Assembly: GCF_023016065.1 (NCBI RefSeq)
Contig: NZ_JALKAQ010000009.1
Location: 62,001 to 126,000, forward strand
DNA length: 64,000 bases
Source of the DNA: Marinobacter sp. S0848L
Lineage (GTDB): Bacteria > Pseudomonadota > Gammaproteobacteria > Pseudomonadales > Oleiphilaceae
Direction of reading: 5' to 3'
Shown here: piece by piece, positions 42,611 to 51,339 of the stretch
Layout: each line of letters starts with the position of its first letter
Numbering within the stretch: position 1 is the stretch's first letter
The notes under the pieces: model-generated
Told to the model about the DNA's origin: nothing
Database searches by the model: none
Seen by the model: the letters and a program-made list of their open reading frames with translations, nothing else
Position numbers and translations under genes: made by a program

Positions 42611-43666
42611 ATGCTGATTCTTGGTATTGAAACTTCTTGTGATGAGACTGGCGTTGCCTTGCTGGACGACGAGCGGGGCCTGCTGGCTCACGCCTTATAC
42701 AGCCAAGTCGAGGTGCATGCCGACTATGGCGGTGTGGTGCCGGAGCTGGCATCTCGGGATCATGTTCGAAAGCTGTTGCCATTGTGTGATCAGGTGTTAG
42801 CGGATGCGGGTAAGTCTCGTGCTGACATAGAGGGAATTGCTTACACCGCGGGGCCTGGCCTTGTGGGTGCGCTGATGGTGGGTGGCTCGGTGGCGCACGC
42901 GTTGGGTTACGCATTAGATATTCCGGTGCTGGGCGTGCATCACATGGAAGGGCATTTGTTGGCCCCGATGCTGGAAGACAACCCGCCGGCTTTTCCATTC
43001 GTAGCTCTGCTTGTCTCTGGAGGACATACTCAGCTGGTGCGGGTTGATGCTATCGGTGAGTACGAGATGCTGGGTGAATCGGTGGACGATGCGGCCGGCG
43101 AGGCGTTTGATAAAGCCGCCAAAATGCTGGGCCTGGATTACCCCGGTGGGCCAAGAGTGGCCGCTTTGGCGGAGAATGGCCGGGAGGGGCGATATCGTTT
43201 CCCCCGTCCGATGACGGATCGCCCGGGTTTGGATTTTAGTTTTAGTGGCCTGAAGACCTTTACCTTAAACACTGTGAACGCCGCGAAAGAGGCGGGTGAG
43301 TTTGATGAACAGGTAAAGGCGGACATTGCCTTGGCCTTTGAGGCAGCGGTGGTGGATACCTTAACCATCAAGTGTCGCCGGGCGTTGGAGCAGACCGGTT
43401 GTAAACGCTTGGTGATTGCCGGTGGTGTGAGTGCAAACAAACGCTTGCGCGCCGGCCTTGAGAAAATGACCGCAAAACTTGGCGGTTCGGTGTTCTACGC
43501 ACGCCCGGAATTTTGTACCGACAACGGCGCCATGATCGCGTACGCCGGCGCGCAGCGTTTGCGGAAAGGCCAGAAAGACGGTGAGCGGATCGTTGCCGTG
43601 CCCCGCTGGCCTATGGACTCTTTGCCGTCGGTGAACGAGCCGCGCGCTAACGGCCTGGTGGACTGA
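42611..43666 (+). CDS. tsaD: tRNA N6-threonylcarbamoyladenosine transferase
   Basis: A 351-residue TsaD (Gcp/YgjD) that transfers threonylcarbamoyl to A37 of ANN-decoding tRNAs, with TsaB and Tsa[18 protein letters not shown] is the N-terminus; the metal-binding histidines are in [10 protein letters not shown] (H-x-x-x-H), and SGGHTQLV and [13 protein letters not shown] are present. The frame is open 39 codons upstream, but the family begins at 42611. Divergent from rpsU, as in E. coli. Confidence 0.97.
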   Translation: MLILGIETSCDETGVALLDDERGLLAHALYSQVEVHADYGGVVPELASRDHVRKLLPLCDQVLADAGKSRADIEGIAYTAGPGLVGALMVGGSVAHALGYALDIPVLGVHHMEGHLLAPMLEDNPPAFPFVALLVSGGHTQLVRVDAIGEYEMLGESVDDAAGEAFDKAAKMLGLDYPGGPRVAALAENGREGRYRFPRPMTDRPGLDFSFSGLKTFTLNTVNAAKEAGEFDEQVKADIALAFEAAVVDTLTIKCRRALEQTGCKRLVIAGGVSANKRLRAGLEKMTAKLGGSVFYARPEFCTDNGAMIAYAGAQRLRKGQKDGERIVAVPRWPMDSLPSVNEPRANGLVD

Positions 43667-43671
43667 AAACG

Positions 43672-44265
43672 CTAAAGCCCGGTTTCTCGCCCTTGGGCCA
43701 GCCGAATTAGGTTGTTGCGATGGCGGACAACGATAAGCAACGTGAGTAGCCCGAAGAGTGGCAAGGTTTCCGGTTCCAGTATCGCGCTGATGATGGGGCC
43801 GGAGCCGATGGCAACGATTGATGCCAGTGCACTGATGCGGGAACGCCAAATCACCAACAGCCAAACGGCGGCCATCAGCAATGTGGTGAGTGGTGCGAGG
43901 GCTAATCCCGCACCGAGCGCCGTGGCAACACCTTTCCCGCCTTTGAATCGGAAAAAAATCGGAATCATGTGGCCGGTCACGGCGCTCAGGGCGACGATGG
44001 CCTGCACCATAATCGACATGCCGGCCTGATTGGCCAGCCAAACCGGCAGCCAGCCTTTGAGTGCATCCAGAACAAGCGTCGTAAGCGCCGGCTGCCACCC
44101 TCCTGCACGAAACACGTTTGTAGCGCCCGGATTGCTGGAGCCTTGTGCTCGAGGGTCCGGGAGCCGCCAGGCCCGGCAAACCGGGATGGCAAACAGCACC
44201 GATCCGGCGAGGTAAGCTCCAAAACAGAGCAGAACAATTAAGATCGGTTGGCTCGGGGTTTCCAT
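43672..44265 (-). CDS. plsY: Glycerol-3-phosphate acyltransferase PlsY
   Basis: A 197-residue integral membrane enzyme that acylates glycerol-3-phosphate with acyl-phosphate, the first step of phospholipid synthesis. Five or so hydrophobic helices, with the motifs GSSNPGATNVFRAGG and FFRFKGGKGVATALG on the conserved loops. The start METPSQPILIV is used; the frame extends 20 codons more without homology. It converges on tsaD with 5 bases between stops. Confidence 0.95.
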   Translation of the reverse strand: METPSQPILIVLLCFGAYLAGSVLFAIPVCRAWRLPDPRAQGSSNPGATNVFRAGGWQPALTTLVLDALKGWLPVWLANQAGMSIMVQAIVALSAVTGHMIPIFFRFKGGKGVATALGAGLALAPLTTLLMAAVWLLVIWRSRISALASIVAIGSGPIISAILEPETLPLFGLLTLLIVVRHRNNLIRLAQGRETGL

Positions 44266-44410
44266 AGGTGTTTCACAAGGTGCGCAGACGGCATCAGGTA
44301 TTCTGTGAGAAAATAGCTGGCCCAAATTCAGGCGAGCAGGCGAACGGCCACAGTATCGCTTGTCTGTTTAATATTCAATCAGCCAAGAGTGTAAGCCTAG
44401 GGAGTCTGGT

Positions 44411-44767
44411 TTGGCAGATGTGGTGTTAGTCGAAGGGTTGGCGGTCGAAACCGTCATTGGTGTGTACGACTGGGAGCGGGAGATTACCCAGCGCCTGTTG
44501 GTGGATCTGGAAATGGCTTGGGATAACCGAGTACCGGCGGCGAGTGATGATGTCTCCGACGCTCTCGATTACGCCACGGTCAGTGAGCGGGTTGGTCAGT
44601 GCATTCAGGCTTTGCAGCCTCAATTGATTGAAGCGGCCGCAGAGGCGGTTGCTTCCATGCTGCAGCAGGACTTCGGGGTAAGTTGGTTGCGTTTAACGAT
44701 CAGAAAGCCCGGAGCCGTTCCCGCTGCTACTTCTGTGGGCGTTCGCATTGAACGAGGTCAGCGCTGA
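44411..44767 (+). CDS. folB: Dihydroneopterin aldolase
   Basis: A 118-residue FolB that cleaves dihydroneopterin to hydroxymethyl-dihydropterin and glycolaldehyde in folate synthesis. EGLAVETVIGVYDWEREITQ contains the catalytic Glu and RLTIRKPGAVPAATSVGV the catalytic Lys. The start is TTG with GGGAG about 10 bases upstream. Its stop overlaps the folK start as TGATG, giving coupled translation with the next pathway enzyme. Confidence 0.95.
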   Translation: MADVVLVEGLAVETVIGVYDWEREITQRLLVDLEMAWDNRVPAASDDVSDALDYATVSERVGQCIQALQPQLIEAAAEAVASMLQQDFGVSWLRLTIRKPGAVPAATSVGVRIERGQR

Positions 44768-45282
44768 TGGCGAGGGTGCTTCTGGGTATCGGCAGTAATG
44801 TTGAGCGCTATCGGCATGTGGGGTTCGCGCTGGACGCCTTGCAGGAAATGTTTGGTGAGTTGTCGGTGTCGCCGGTGTACGAGAGCGAGCCGGTCGGGTT
44901 TTCCGGTTCCAACTTTTTGAATATGGCTGTAGGTTTTCACACGGAGCTAGCGGTGCCCGAGTTGTCGCAGCGTATGAAGCAGATGGAGCTGGATTTTGGT
45001 CGCCGCCCGGATGCGCCCCGCTTCAGCCCGCGCACTCTGGACCTGGATATTCTCACCTACGATCAGAAAGTGGGTGTTATAGCGGGAGTAGAGTTGCCCC
45101 GGGGAGAAATTCTGAAGAATGCGTTTGTGCTAAAACCGTTGGCGGATATTGCGCCGGGCGAGATACATCCCGTGAGCGGCCGGTGCTATCGTGCGCTATG
45201 GCAGGACTATCGCACCGACCAGAAGCTCTGGCCGGTGGATTTTAGCTGGCAGGGACGGCAGATTTCAGCGGCGGTTAGCTGA
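44767..45282 (+). CDS. folK: HPPK (FolK) paralogue downstream of folB
   Basis: A 171-residue hydroxymethyl-dihydropterin pyrophosphokinase fold: VLLGIGSNVERYRHV, YESEPVGFSGSNFLNMAV and the metal-binding SPRTLDLDIL are present. It uses ATP to pyrophosphorylate the FolB product. A second HPPK gene lies at 48745-49245 beside pcnB. This copy has a more divergent C-terminal half, but the two Asp of DLD are kept, so it may be active. It overlaps pgi (convergent) by 18 bases. Confidence 0.88.
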   Translation: MARVLLGIGSNVERYRHVGFALDALQEMFGELSVSPVYESEPVGFSGSNFLNMAVGFHTELAVPELSQRMKQMELDFGRRPDAPRFSPRTLDLDILTYDQKVGVIAGVELPRGEILKNAFVLKPLADIAPGEIHPVSGRCYRALWQDYRTDQKLWPVDFSWQGRQISAAVS

Positions 45283-46926
45283 ACGAAACAACTGAATCAG
45301 ATTGTCGGTTGCGCTGTCGCCGGCGCTGTTGGAGTCTGCGTCATCAATCAGACGGGGCAGAATTTCGTTGCCCATCTGTTTGCCAAGCTCAACTCCCCAC
45401 TGATCAAAACAGTCCACATCCCAAATCACGCTTTGTACAAAGGTGCGGTGCTCATAAAGTGCCACCAAAGCACCTAAAGTTTCAGGTGTCAGTTTTTCCA
45501 TCATCAGGATGTTGCTGGGCTTATTGCCGGGGATGGCTTTGTGAGGCGCCAGTTCGTCGGCGGCGCTTTGGTCCAGACCTCCGTCGATTAGTTCTAGTTT
45601 AGCCTCTGATTCGGTTTTGCCGGCCATCATGGCGCGGGCCTGGCTCAGACAATTCGCAAATAGTGTAGCGTGGTGGTGAGCCACGGGGTTGTGCGACGTC
45701 AGCGGTATCACAAAGTCGGCAGGCACCAAACGGGTGCCTTGGTGAATCAGCTGATGATAGGCATGCTGGCCGTTTGCGCCAACACCGCCCCAAAGAATGG
45801 GACCGGTTTCGTAATTTACCGGTGTACCCTGCTGGGTTACCTTTTTGCCGTTACTTTCCATATCCAGCTGCTGCAAGTGCTCGGGCAGGTGCTTCAGATA
45901 CTCGTCGTAAGGCAATACCGCGTGGCTTTGAGCACCCCAGAAATTGTTATACCAAATGCTCAGCAGTGCCATCACCACCGGCAGATTTTGTTCGGTTGGT
46001 GCTTCTTTGAAGTGCTGGTCCATCGCGTGCGCGCCGGACAGCAGGGCGCGGAAGTTATCCATGCCAACCATTAGGGCGATGGGTAAACCAATAGCCGACC
46101 AGAGCGAGTAACGGCCGCCCACCCAGTCCCACATCGGGAAGATGTTGTCTGAATGGATGCCAAAGCGCGCCGCCTCATCGGAGTTGGCGGTCACGGCCAT
46201 AAAGTGGTCGGCTACGGCATCCTGATTGCCACCGTTAGTGAGGAACCACTCTCGGGCAATCAGGCTGTTATCGAGGGTTTCCTGGGTGCGGAACGATTTG
46301 GATTGCACCAGAAACAAGGTAGTTTCGGGGTTAAGCGCCTTCAGCGTTTCAGCGATATCCGTACCATCGATGTTGGCAACAAAATGGCACCTCAGATTAC
46401 CTTGCCAGAAGGGAGTGAGCGCTTCTACGGCGAGTTTAGGGCCAAGGAAGGAGCCGCCGATGCCGATGCTGACAATATCGGTGAAAGCAAGACCGGTGTG
46501 GCCGGTTTTGGTGCCGCTCTGAATGGCTTGGTCAAGTTGTTCCATGCGGGCTTGCGTGGCATGGATTTCGGGAATGATGTCTTTGCCGTCAACCCAGACT
46601 GAGTCACCGGCCGGCTGGCGCAGGGCGGTATGCAGCGCGGGCCGGTTTTCTGTGCGGTTAACCTTGGCGCCGGTGACTAGGTCGGTAATGCGTTGTGGCA
46701 GATTGCACGCCCTTGCCAGATCAGAAAGAGCCGTAAGCGTTTCGTCGGTCAGACGGTTGCGTGAGAAATCAAGCGTCAGCCCCGCACCTTTGATTAGATA
46801 TCGGTCTGCACGTTTGGGGTCTGTTTGAAACAGGTCGCGCATAAGCACGCTCTCCAGTTGCTGCTTTTGCTGGAGAAGCGCGTGCCATTCGGGTTTTTCA
46901 GTCAGAGCTGCCGAAGCGGGTGGCAT
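45265..46926 (-). CDS. pgi: Glucose-6-phosphate isomerase
   Basis: A 553-residue isomerase interconverting glucose-6-P and fructose-6-P. The signatures VSIGIGGSFLGPKLAVEAL, QGTPVNYETGPILWGGVG and GQHAYHQLIHQGT are clear. AAAGGAC lies 7 bases before the ATG at 46926; 11 more codons are open upstream. It is downstream of panB-panC in the same direction, with an imperfect hairpin (46945-46970) between panC and pgi. Confidence 0.97.
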   Translation of the reverse strand: MPPASAALTEKPEWHALLQQKQQLESVLMRDLFQTDPKRADRYLIKGAGLTLDFSRNRLTDETLTALSDLARACNLPQRITDLVTGAKVNRTENRPALHTALRQPAGDSVWVDGKDIIPEIHATQARMEQLDQAIQSGTKTGHTGLAFTDIVSIGIGGSFLGPKLAVEALTPFWQGNLRCHFVANIDGTDIAETLKALNPETTLFLVQSKSFRTQETLDNSLIAREWFLTNGGNQDAVADHFMAVTANSDEAARFGIHSDNIFPMWDWVGGRYSLWSAIGLPIALMVGMDNFRALLSGAHAMDQHFKEAPTEQNLPVVMALLSIWYNNFWGAQSHAVLPYDEYLKHLPEHLQQLDMESNGKKVTQQGTPVNYETGPILWGGVGANGQHAYHQLIHQGTRLVPADFVIPLTSHNPVAHHHATLFANCLSQARAMMAGKTESEAKLELIDGGLDQSAADELAPHKAIPGNKPSNILMMEKLTPETLGALVALYEHRTFVQSVIWDVDCFDQWGVELGKQMGNEILPRLIDDADSNSAGDSATDNLIQLFRSANRR

Positions 46927-46980
46927 CAGAGTGTCCTTTCTGTTCGCTGCCGCGCGCATACGCGACAGCGAGTCCGTTGT

Positions 46981-47829
46981 TTAGCGAGTAACAGAGAGAT
47001 TGTCGATCAGCCGGGTGGTGCCTAGAAAGGCCGCCACCAGCAGGGTCAGCTCTTTGTCGGCGTCGGAAGCCGGCTTGAGCGTCAGGCTGTTCACAATATT
47101 AAAGTAATCCGGGCGTAAGCCGGCGTTTGTCAGAGTATCACGAGCCTCTTGTTCCAGAGCGGCGAAATCACCGTTGCCTGCTTCGAGCTGCTGTGCGGCA
47201 TGTGTCAGTGTTTTGTAGACGACCGGTGCAATGGCTCTTTCTTCTTCAGACAAGTAGCCGTTGCGTGAGCTTTTTGCCAAACCGTCTTCTTCGCGCACGG
47301 TCGGTGCGCCGATGATTTCGATGGGCATCATCAGATCGCGAGTCATCTTGCGAATCACCGCGAGTTGCTGGAAGTCTTTCTCGCCGAAAAACGCCATGTC
47401 CGGCTGGATCATGTTAAACAACATGGTGACCACGGTGGCCACACCTTCGAAGTGACCCGGGCGGCTCGCACCGCAGTGGCCCTCGCTGACTTCCGGCACT
47501 ACTACCTTGGTTTGGTTGGCAAGGCCTTCCGGGTAAATTTCGGAAACCGGCGGCGCGAAAATCAGGGTGTTGCCAGCCGGTGCCAGTTTGTCCTGATCTT
47601 CGGCGAGGGTGCGCGGATAAGAATCCAGATCTTCGTTGGCACCGAACTGCATAGGGTTCACGAATATGCTGGTAACAACGATGTCTGCTGCTTCCGAGGC
47701 TTTGCGCACCAGGGAGATGTGGCCCTCGTGCAGGTTGCCCATGGTAGGCACCAGCGCGATGGTCTTTTCCTGTTGGCGGTAGGCCCTCAGGATGCTGCGC
47801 AGTTCTTTGAGTGAATGTACGGTTCTCAT
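46981..47829 (-). CDS. panC: Pantothenate synthetase
   Basis: A 282-residue enzyme that joins pantoate and beta-alanine with ATP to form pantothenate. [19 protein letters not shown] carries the HIGH-like motif; [15 protein letters not shown] and [12 protein letters not shown] (KMSKS-like) are present. Its start overlaps the panB stop by 4 bases, so panB-panC are coupled. Confidence 0.97.
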   Translation of the reverse strand: MRTVHSLKELRSILRAYRQQEKTIALVPTMGNLHEGHISLVRKASEAADIVVTSIFVNPMQFGANEDLDSYPRTLAEDQDKLAPAGNTLIFAPPVSEIYPEGLANQTKVVVPEVSEGHCGASRPGHFEGVATVVTMLFNMIQPDMAFFGEKDFQQLAVIRKMTRDLMMPIEIIGAPTVREEDGLAKSSRNGYLSEEERAIAPVVYKTLTHAAQQLEAGNGDFAALEQEARDTLTNAGLRPDYFNIVNSLTLKPASDADKELTLLVAAFLGTTRLIDNLSVTR

Positions 47830-48620
47830 GCCTTGAACGTATGCTCCTCGGCGGGGAAAGTGCGTGCTTTAACAGCCTGGGCATAGGCCTCGATGGCTTC
47901 CGGAATGGACGACGTTTCGGCCAGGAAGTTTTTGACGAACCGGGGCTTGCGGCCCGGCGTGACACCCAGCATGTCGTGCAAGACAAGCACCTGGCCGTCT
48001 GTGTCTGAACCGGCACCAATACCGATAACCGGCGCTTTTACCGCTTGAGTGATGCGGGCGGCGAGCGGAGCGGGAACACATTCCAGCAGAATGATGTCTG
48101 CTCCGGCTGCTTCGAGCTGGCAGGCGTGTTCGATCATCGCTTCCGCGGCTTTGTCGTCACGGCCCTGAACTTTGTAACCGCCGAATTTGTTGACGAATTG
48201 TGGGGTCAGCCCCAAATGCGCGCATACCGGCACGCCCCGTTCGCTCAGGGCTTCGATGGTGTCCCGCATCCAGTCTGTGCCTTCCAGCTTCACCATGTGG
48301 GCTCCCGCGCGCATCAACTCAGCGGCGTTATCCAGAGCGTCGGCCACGGTGCCATAAGACATAAAGGGCATGTCGGCCATGATTAACGAGCCTTTGTTGC
48401 CCTTCGCCACGCAGCTGGTGTGATAGACCATATGTTCCATGGTCACTGGCAGCGTGCTGTCGTTGCCCTGCAGCACCATGCCGAGTGAGTCACCAATCAG
48501 GATTACATCCACGCCTGCTTCGCTGACCACCTGTGCAAAGGTGGAGTCGTAAGAGGTTAATGCGGAGAAGGCTTCGCCTTTCTGCTTGAGTTCCCGCAGG
48601 GTATTAATGGTAACTGCCAT
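47826..48620 (-). CDS. panB: Ketopantoate hydroxymethyltransferase
   Basis: A 264-residue TIM-barrel enzyme that adds a hydroxymethyl group from methylene-THF to alpha-ketoisovalerate, the first pantothenate step. [29 protein letters not shown] (in pieces) and [14 protein letters not shown] are diagnostic, as is the catalytic Glu in [10 protein letters not shown]. Overlaps panC by 4 bases. Confidence 0.97.
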   Translation of the reverse strand: MAVTINTLRELKQKGEAFSALTSYDSTFAQVVSEAGVDVILIGDSLGMVLQGNDSTLPVTMEHMVYHTSCVAKGNKGSLIMADMPFMSYGTVADALDNAAELMRAGAHMVKLEGTDWMRDTIEALSERGVPVCAHLGLTPQFVNKFGGYKVQGRDDKAAEAMIEHACQLEAAGADIILLECVPAPLAARITQAVKAPVIGIGAGSDTDGQVLVLHDMLGVTPGRKPRFVKNFLAETSSIPEAIEAYAQAVKARTFPAEEHTFKA

Positions 48621-48744
48621 AAGATCCTTGCCTTTTGGGTGGATGGGCCAGTAGTGATCCGGGGTCTTCCGGTGTTCAGAGAAGTATAAGATTAATGCCG
48701 AGGTGTGTCAGGCACAAGGGTAGCATGGAGTTGCTGGCCTTGGG

Positions 48745-49245
48745 TCAGTCTGATCCGGCCATTGGGGGGAGCTTACGCAGTTGATTGTCTGGGCATTGAG
48801 CGCGCAACTGATCAATACGTCGTCCATCCGGCAATTGCAGTTCCGGATCCAGGTCCAGTAGCGGCTGAAGCGCAAAATCCCGGTTTGGCAACTCGGCATG
48901 GGGAACAGTCAGGCGCTCATCGTTGAGGACTTCGGAGCCAAAAAGAAGCACGTCAAGATCCAGTGTGCGTGGCCCCCAGTGCCTGAGGCGTTCGCGGCCG
49001 TGAGTTTGCTCGATAGCCTGCAGGTGGTCCAGCAGCTGGTGCGGCGACAATCCGGTGCTCAGTTTCACCGCGCCGTTCACGAAGTCGGGTTGGTCTTGTG
49101 GCCCCACAGGCCGGCTGGCATAGAAGGGCGACTGGGCTTGCAAGGTGGTACGGGGCAGGCGAGCCAGTTCCATGACGGCTCTGGCCAGCTGCGCCGTGGG
49201 GTTTTCCAGATTGCTACCCAAGCCAACGTAAACGTCTGTGGTCAT
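48745..49245 (-). CDS. folK: HPPK, pcnB-linked FolK
   Basis: A 166-residue 2-amino-4-hydroxy-6-hydroxymethyldihydropteridine pyrophosphokinase: VYVGLGSNLENPTAQLARAV, FYASRPVGPQDQPDFVNGAV and HWGPRTLDLDVLLFG are fully canonical. This is the standard FolK; the copy after folB is a paralogue. Its start overlaps the pcnB stop by 4 bases. Order pcnB-folK-panB-panC is as in Pseudomonas and E. coli. Confidence 0.97.
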   Translation of the reverse strand: MTTDVYVGLGSNLENPTAQLARAVMELARLPRTTLQAQSPFYASRPVGPQDQPDFVNGAVKLSTGLSPHQLLDHLQAIEQTHGRERLRHWGPRTLDLDVLLFGSEVLNDERLTVPHAELPNRDFALQPLLDLDPELQLPDGRRIDQLRAQCPDNQLRKLPPMAGSD

Positions 49246-50612
49246 GACTGCTGGGGCTTTTTGTTGGGGCTGCGTTTACGGCTGCGCTTGCGAGGCCCGG
49301 CGGCTGAGCCAAGCTGCGACAACATCTTTTCCTGCCCGCGTTCGTCTACTTTCTGGAAGTCAGTCCACCAGGCCCCCAGGCCAGGCTCAAGCTCGCCAGC
49401 GGATTCGCGCACCAGCAGGAAGTCATACGCAGCGCGGAAGCGAGGATGGCTCAAGGTGCCAAAAGCGCGCTTGCCCTGACGCCGGGGCAGGCGAATCTGC
49501 AGTTCCCAGATTTCCTTCATCGGGCCGGAGAAACGCTTTGGGATCGACGTAGCTTGCACCTGGCGACCAATAACCTTGCCGATCGCGCCGTGCAAAGCCG
49601 GCTGCACCGGATCGCCGTTATCCTGTCGAACACGCCATTCGGCTTGCAGTGCCGGCCACAGCATGGCGGCGAACAGGAAATAAGGGGTGACTGACTTGCC
49701 TTGGGCAATGCGAGCATCGGTATTACGCAGCGCCTGCCGAATAAGTTCGTCGGGTTCTCCGTTGTTCAGGGCGCGCACGGTTTCCGGGAACAGCATTTCT
49801 AGCAGCCCGTAATCTTTTAGAAGCTCGTAAGTGGCTTCGCCATATCCAGCTGAAAACAGCTTGAGAACTTCGTCAAACAAGCGGGCCGGTGGAATGTGGC
49901 CCAGTAGCGGGGCCAGTTCACGGATAGGGGCTTCGGTTTCCGGTTCGATATCAAAACCAAGTTTCGCGGCAAAACGGATAGCGCGCAGCATGCGCACCGG
50001 ATCTTCACGGTAGCGGGTTGCCGGGTCGCCAATCAGGCGGATCTGACGGTTTTTGAGATCCCGCATGCCGTTGGCAAAGTCGATAATGGTGAAGTCACGA
50101 ATGCAGTAGTAGAGCGCATTGATGGTGAAGTCGCGACGCAGTGCATCGTCTTCCAGATTGCCGTAAACGTTGTCACGCAGGAGCAGACCGTGTTCGCTGG
50201 TTTTATGTTCGTGGTCAGAATGGTCTTCGTTAGAGGCTTCAGCGTTGCCGCGGAAAGTGGTCACCTCGATGATCTCGCGGCCAAAGACCACATGCACGAT
50301 ACGAAAGCGACGGCCAATTAGCCGCGAGTTACGAAACAGGTCGTGTACTTCTTCGGGCGTGGCGTTGGTGGCGATATCGAAGTCTTTGGGGCGACCACCC
50401 AGCACGATGTCTCGCACACCGCCGCCCACCAAATAGGCTTCATAGCCGGACTTGTTCAGCCGGTTCAGTACTTTTTTGGCGGGTTCGCTGATCATCGAGC
50501 GAGACACGTTGTGTTGGTCTCTCGGAATCTCTTGGCGCTGGTAATCGTTAACTTTCTTTTTCCCGGTGCCGGGCATGAAAGAACGCAGCTTTTCTACAAG
50601 TCTATTAGGCAT
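49242..50612 (-). CDS. pcnB: Poly(A) polymerase I
   Basis: A 456-residue enzyme that adds poly(A) tails to RNA 3' ends and so marks them for decay. Motifs: YLVGGGVRDIVLGGRPKDFDIATNA with the catalytic Asp pair, RRDFTINALYYCI, and RYREDPVRMLRAIRFAAKLGF (in pieces). The C-terminus is a basic tail (PRKRSRKRSPNKK) typical of bacterial PAP rather than CCA transferase. It lies downstream of the CrcZ-like RNA gene, whose terminator (50757-50788) separates them. Confidence 0.96.
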   Translation of the reverse strand: MPNRLVEKLRSFMPGTGKKKVNDYQRQEIPRDQHNVSRSMISEPAKKVLNRLNKSGYEAYLVGGGVRDIVLGGRPKDFDIATNATPEEVHDLFRNSRLIGRRFRIVHVVFGREIIEVTTFRGNAEASNEDHSDHEHKTSEHGLLLRDNVYGNLEDDALRRDFTINALYYCIRDFTIIDFANGMRDLKNRQIRLIGDPATRYREDPVRMLRAIRFAAKLGFDIEPETEAPIRELAPLLGHIPPARLFDEVLKLFSAGYGEATYELLKDYGLLEMLFPETVRALNNGEPDELIRQALRNTDARIAQGKSVTPYFLFAAMLWPALQAEWRVRQDNGDPVQPALHGAIGKVIGRQVQATSIPKRFSGPMKEIWELQIRLPRRQGKRAFGTLSHPRFRAAYDFLLVRESAGELEPGLGAWWTDFQKVDERGQEKMLSQLGSAAGPRKRSRKRSPNKKPQQS

Positions 50613-50756
50613 GGAAGTCCGTGTTTGCGCAGAGCAAAAACGTGGATTTTAACGGTTTGCGCAGGAATTGCACATATTTGACTGAGATTAGGTAGGAAAT
50701 GCTGGATTTTGTGTGGCCGGGGAGGGGAAAGAGGCGATTTTGCGGCGGCCAGACAA

Positions 50757-50788
50757 TCAAAAGGCGGATCCGTTTTCACGAACCCGCC
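50757..50788 (-). terminator. Intrinsic terminator of the CrcZ-like RNA
   Basis: On the minus strand, GGCGGGTTCG pairs with CGGATCCGCC (10 bp with two G-U pairs) over the loop TGAAAA, followed by TTTT. Confidence 0.8.
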
Positions 50789-51145
50789 CTGAAAGCTTCG
50801 ACGATCTGCAATTATTTTTGTTTTTGAGTCGGGATTCTTTTTAATGTTTTGCCCCACTGCGAGCCCAAAATACGGGCATCAATTTTATGCAAGCGGAAAG
50901 CTTTGAATACATGGTGCAGTCAATAGCATGGAGCGGGTTATCAAGGCAGGTGTAGCGTCGTCTGAAAGACGATTCTTATCCACATCTACAACTCGCGCAT
51001 GCTGAGGGACCACAAAAAAACCTAGCACCCAAAACACTCAGTTCGCTTACGCCCTATTTTTGTTTTTGTTACCGGACGTTTTCTTGCAGCTTTTTGTTTT
51101 TGTTGTTGCCGCTGCGTTGTCACTTTTTGTTTTTGTTGTTGTGCG
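50757..51145 (-). ncRNA. crcZ: CrcZ-like sRNA (Hfq/Crc decoy)
   Basis: Predicted 389-nt RNA between cbrB and pcnB, exactly where crcZ lies in Pseudomonas (407 nt there). What I see: a sigma-54 promoter placing +1 near 51145, and three A-rich motifs at the 5' end. Two of these are identical 18-mers (CAACAACAAAAACAAAAA at 51124-51141 and 51091-51108) and the third is AACAAAAACAAAAA (51057-51070); a fourth, AAAAACAAAAA, is at 50815-50825. Internal hairpin TCGTCT-GAA-AGACGA is at 50958-50972 and a strong terminator at the 3' end. Known: in Pseudomonas, CrcZ carries several CA motifs that sequester Hfq/Crc and is activated by CbrB. Inference: this RNA does the same. No protein gene is plausible in the region. 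Confidence 0.85.
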
Positions 51146-51155
51146 CTCTTACTAG

Positions 51156-51171
51156 TGCAGAGGCCGTGCCA
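51156..51171 (-). promoter_or_regulatory. Sigma-54 promoter of the CrcZ-like RNA
   Basis: On the minus strand TGGCACGGCCTCTGCA matches the -24/-12 consensus TGGCAC-N5-TTGCA at all but one of the key positions, with GG (51169-51170) and GC (51157-51158) at the exact sigma-54 spacing. It needs an enhancer-binding activator; CbrB, the neighbour, is one. Confidence 0.85.
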
Positions 51172-51187
51172 GAATTTGAAACTTGTT

Positions 51188-51329
51188 TGTTAACAGTGGG
51201 TTATGATTTTCGGTAAAGTAAGTGTTACCCCGTACTGAGGGAAAGTGTTACCTGGGTCACAAAGGGTGAAGGGGGAAGTGTTACCGAGGGGAACGTCCGG
51301 TAACAAGTGAGTCTTGGTTCATTTGTTAC
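51188..51329. promoter_or_regulatory. Cluster of TGTTAC half-sites (candidate CbrB UAS)
   Basis: Upstream of the sigma-54 promoter there is a TGTTAACA palindrome (51188-51195). TGTTAC occurs at 51223, 51246, 51279 and 51324, and GTAACA at 51300-51305, which with the copy at 51279 forms TGTTAC-N15-GTAACA. This is the right place for an enhancer, and resembles the TGTTAC/GTAACA sites reported for CbrB in Pseudomonas (recalled, not checked). Confidence 0.6.
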
Positions 51330-51339
51330 CGGTGCGCTT

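Noticed and set aside
46945-46970. Hairpin between panC and pgi as a terminator
   Set aside because: Stem has a mismatch and no T-run follows on the minus strand.
50594-50857. An 87-codon frame in the pcnB upstream region
   Set aside because: No ribosome site or homology; it crosses the terminator of the CrcZ-like RNA.
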